64,000 nt of DNA from Citromicrobium sp. UBA3494 (lineage in GTDB: Bacteria; Pseudomonadota; Alphaproteobacteria; Sphingomonadales; Sphingomonadaceae): contig DFQH01000002.1 of assembly GCA_002377695.1 (NCBI GenBank), positions 124,001 through 188,000 on the forward strand, in the 5' to 3' direction. The notes below the pieces were generated by a model, which saw only the letters and a list, made by a program, of their open reading frames with translations, was not told where the DNA came from and made no database searches. Shown one piece after another: positions 61,976-64,000 of this stretch (position 1 is the first letter of the stretch; each line of letters begins with the position of its first letter). The translations under genes were made by a program, and so were the position numbers.

Positions 61976-62430
61976 GCATCCAAAGCCGTCTCGACAAGCT
62001 CGGCATCACCCTGCCCGAAGCCGCCGCCCCCGTGGCCAGCTACGTGCCCGTCGCCGTGAGCCGCAACGTCGCCTACATCTCGGGCCAGCTGCCTTTTATC
62101 GACGGCGAGCTGGTGGTCGGGCGGCTGGGCGAAAACGTGAGCCTTTCCGAAGGGATAGACGCGGCACGCGCCTGCGGGCTGATGATCCTGGCCCAGCTGC
62201 AGAATGCGCGCGTTTCGCTCGACCGGGTGGAGCGGGTCGTGAAGCTGGGCGCCTTCGTCAACTCCACGCCCGATTTCACCGACCAGCCCAAGGTTGCCAA
62301 TGGCGCGTCCGAACTGATGTTCGACATCTTCGGCGAGGCGGGACGCCATGCGCGCGCAGCCGTGGGTGTGCCAGCCCTGCCGCTGGGCGTCGCAGTGGAA
62401 ATCGACGCGGTGATTGCGCTGACCGACTGA
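61972..62430 (+). CDS. RidA-family protein
   Basis: A 152-residue protein of the YjgF/RidA group, of the longer subtype ('SIQSRLDKLGITLPEAAAPV', 'NVAYISGQLPFIDGELV', 'HARAAVGVPALPLGVAVEID'). RidA proteins hydrolyse reactive enamines such as 2-aminoacrylate. The conserved Arg and 'AVGVPALPLGVAVEI' match the active-site strand. It overlaps the HAD gene by ATGA. Confidence 0.88.
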   Translation: MSIQSRLDKLGITLPEAAAPVASYVPVAVSRNVAYISGQLPFIDGELVVGRLGENVSLSEGIDAARACGLMILAQLQNARVSLDRVERVVKLGAFVNSTPDFTDQPKVANGASELMFDIFGEAGRHARAAVGVPALPLGVAVEIDAVIALTD

Positions 62431-62497
62431 TTGCGCCCGCAGGGGGCGGGCCAAAGTCGCCCCTGCACGGCGGCCGGTCGCGGCCTATATTGCGCAG

Positions 62498-63646
62498 ATG
62501 GCGGATTTCGAACTCACGGCACGGATTCATGGCGGCGTTGCAGGGATAGACGCGGCAGAGTGGGATCGGCTGGCGGGCGCGGACAATCCCTTCGTCAGCC
62601 ACGCGTTTCTCTCTGCCATGGAGGATTCGGGCAGCGTGGGCCCGGGCACGGGGTGGCAGGCCGCGCCGATCACGATTGCGGACGACAGCGGCACGATCCA
62701 CGCCGCTGCGCCCAGCTATCTCAAGATGCACAGCCGGGGCGAATATGTGTTCGATCAGGGCTGGGCGGATGCCTACGAGCGCGCGGGCGGACGCTATTAT
62801 CCCAAACTGCAGATCGCCGTACCCTTCACGCCCGCCACCGGACCGCGCCTGCTATGCGGCGAGCGGGAAGGCGAGGAAGCCTTTGCCGCACCGCTGCTGC
62901 GCGCAGCGGAGCAGGTATGCCTGGAGCATGGCCTGTCGGGCGCGCACGCTACCTTCATCGCGCCCGAGCAGGAGGCGCTGTTCAAGGCGGCTGGCTGGCT
63001 GATTCGCAGCGATCTGCAGTTCCACTGGGAAAACCACGGCTACGCAGATTTCGATGCCTTTCTCGACTCGCTTGCCAGCCGCAAGCGCAAGAACCTGCGC
63101 AAGGAGCGCGCGAGGGCTCAGGAAGCGGTGGAAATCCGCCACCTGACCGGCGCTGACCTGACCGAGGATGTGTGGGACGCGTTCTGGGAATTCTACCAGG
63201 ATACCGGGGCGAGAAAGTGGGGCACGCCCTACCTGACGCGCGAGGCATTCACGCTGCTGGGCGAGCGGATGGGCGAGAAGATCCTGCTGATCTTCGCGTA
63301 TCTGGATGGGGAGCCGGTGGCGGGCGCCATGAACGTGATCGGCGAGACCACGCTTTTCGGGCGCTACTGGGGATGCCGCATGGACATACCCTTCCTGCAT
63401 TTCGAGCTATGCTATTATCAGGCGATCGATGCGGCCATCGCGCGCGGGCTATCGCGGGTCGAGGCAGGGGCGCAGGGCGGGCACAAGCTTGCTCGCGGCT
63501 ATGCGCCGGTACAGACGCGCTCTGCCCATTTCATCGCGGACCCGGGCTTGCGGGAGGCGGTGGCTGAATTTCTCGAGCGCGAGGCGCAGGGCATCGACGC
63601 GGAGCAGAATTTTCTGGAGGCGCGCACGCCTTTCAAGAATTCCTGA
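62498..63646 (+). CDS. FemAB-like GNAT-fold acyltransferase
   Basis: A 382-residue protein of the FemAB-like/DUF482 group. Visible are 'NPFVSHAFLSAMEDSGSVGP', 'PSYLKMHSRGEYVFDQGWAD', 'LASRKRKNLRKERARAQEAV', 'GRYWGCRMDIPFLHFELCYY' and 'EAGAQGGHKLARGYAPV'. Two GNAT-like halves are likely. Members are thought to add amino acids or acyl groups to cell-wall or other precursors; the substrate is unknown. Confidence 0.86.
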   Translation: MADFELTARIHGGVAGIDAAEWDRLAGADNPFVSHAFLSAMEDSGSVGPGTGWQAAPITIADDSGTIHAAAPSYLKMHSRGEYVFDQGWADAYERAGGRYYPKLQIAVPFTPATGPRLLCGEREGEEAFAAPLLRAAEQVCLEHGLSGAHATFIAPEQEALFKAAGWLIRSDLQFHWENHGYADFDAFLDSLASRKRKNLRKERARAQEAVEIRHLTGADLTEDVWDAFWEFYQDTGARKWGTPYLTREAFTLLGERMGEKILLIFAYLDGEPVAGAMNVIGETTLFGRYWGCRMDIPFLHFELCYYQAIDAAIARGLSRVEAGAQGGHKLARGYAPVQTRSAHFIADPGLREAVAEFLEREAQGIDAEQNFLEARTPFKNS

Positions 63647-63650
63647 TAGG

Positions 63651-63977
63651 TCAGGCAACCCGGCGGTGATCGCTGAGCCACTGGCGCGCACGGCGTTGCG
63701 CTTCGGCGATTTCGCGCGCGGTCATTTCGTCGGAAATGTCGGCCCGGCACCAGGCGGCTTCCTGATGGCCCTGAGCTGCGGCGAGATTGAACCACTGGTG
63801 CGCCTCGATCAGGTCGCAGTCGAGCCCTTGCCCGCCAGTCGACCAGATCACGCCCAGTTCGTAGCAGGCTTCCGCATCGCCCTGGGTGGCGGCGCCGATC
63901 AGCCGGGCAATGGTGATGTCGGCAATATTGGCCGGCGCCGGTTGGGCATCGGCAGTCTCGATCGCAGTCAGTCGCAT
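63651..63977 (-). CDS. Sel1-repeat-like small protein
   Basis: A 108-residue protein with one recognisable Sel1/TPR-like unit: 'ATQGDAEACYELGVIWSTGG', 'DLIEAHQWFNLAAAQGHQEA' and 'AEAQRRARQWLSDH'. No signal peptide is seen. Such repeats bind partner proteins. It is convergent with the acyltransferase gene, with 4 bases between stops. Confidence 0.8.
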   Translation of the reverse strand: MRLTAIETADAQPAPANIADITIARLIGAATQGDAEACYELGVIWSTGGQGLDCDLIEAHQWFNLAAAQGHQEAAWCRADISDEMTAREIAEAQRRARQWLSDHRRVA

Positions 63978-64000
63978 GTGAAATCCCCTGTCATTCTTGC

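Overview
The window comes from a GC-rich alphaproteobacterium. It is most likely a member of the Sphingomonadales, family Erythrobacteraceae or a close relative. The pointers are a serine palmitoyltransferase gene paired with its own acyl carrier protein, DivK next to DUF3572, a MipZ-type division ATPase, the homoserine dehydrogenase-GlpX pair, a CysNC fusion, and the remains of an RcGTA-like gene transfer agent whose DUF2793 gene is typical of sphingomonads. Most of the window is ordinary core chromosome, densely packed, with many 4-base ATGA start/stop overlaps.

Layout, left to right. 1-6.5 kb: end of a laccase-domain protein, the cytochrome bc1 operon petABC, apt, a CPA-type sodium/proton antiporter and an OmpA-like lipoprotein. 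6.5-10.3 kb (minus strand): sulfate activation genes cysD-cysNC-cysQ, then tRNA-Gly(TCC). 10.4-17.4 kb: panC, the overlapping set mipZ - DnaJ-like - phosphohexomutase, a DUF2059 exported protein and an Lhr-type helicase. 17.4-20.6 kb (minus strand): a TonB energy-transduction cluster, tonB-exbB-exbD-exbD, then a terminator and a third exbD. 20.9-29.4 kb: threonine pathway hom, glpX, a DUF6544-like gene, prs, a HisN-like phosphatase, GGCT and two SDRs. 29.5-36.2 kb: translation genes rpmI-rplT-pheS-pheT, a YdfG-like SDR, a dispersed palindromic repeat, and prfC. 36.2-49.4 kb: PNPOx-fold protein, GMC oxidoreductase and sterol-desaturase operon, a double cold-shock-domain protein, argD-argF-hslO, queC, an MFS transporter, sodC and an OmpA porin.

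49.6-54.3 kb is the accessory part. First comes a gene transfer agent relic: an intact small-terminase-like gene, then a large terminase cut off after about 150 codons and joined directly to the 3' part of a DUF2793 gene, so the whole head and tail block is deleted. Immediately next to it sits a complete 3129-bp IS1595-family element (51120-54248). It has imperfect 25-bp terminal inverted repeats and a perfect 8-bp target duplication, GTTGCCTA. Besides the transposase it carries a passenger module of lower GC: a DUF3800 protein, divergent 48- and 59-codon genes, and a C-terminally membrane-anchored protein that lies in frame behind an amber stop. This cargo is the best candidate in the window for an undescribed system.

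54.4-64 kb: a YqaA/DedA-like membrane protein, osmC, then a persulfide-detoxification module (BigR/SqrR-like regulator with a tandem operator, a rhodanese-DUF2892 protein and a TauE/SafE exporter, with a divergent persulfide-dioxygenase-like gene). After that come a trypsin-like protease, the sphingolipid gene pair acp-spt, divK, DUF3572, a HAD phosphatase, RidA, a FemAB-like acyltransferase and a Sel1-repeat protein.

All functional calls come from reading motifs by eye. No database search was run.
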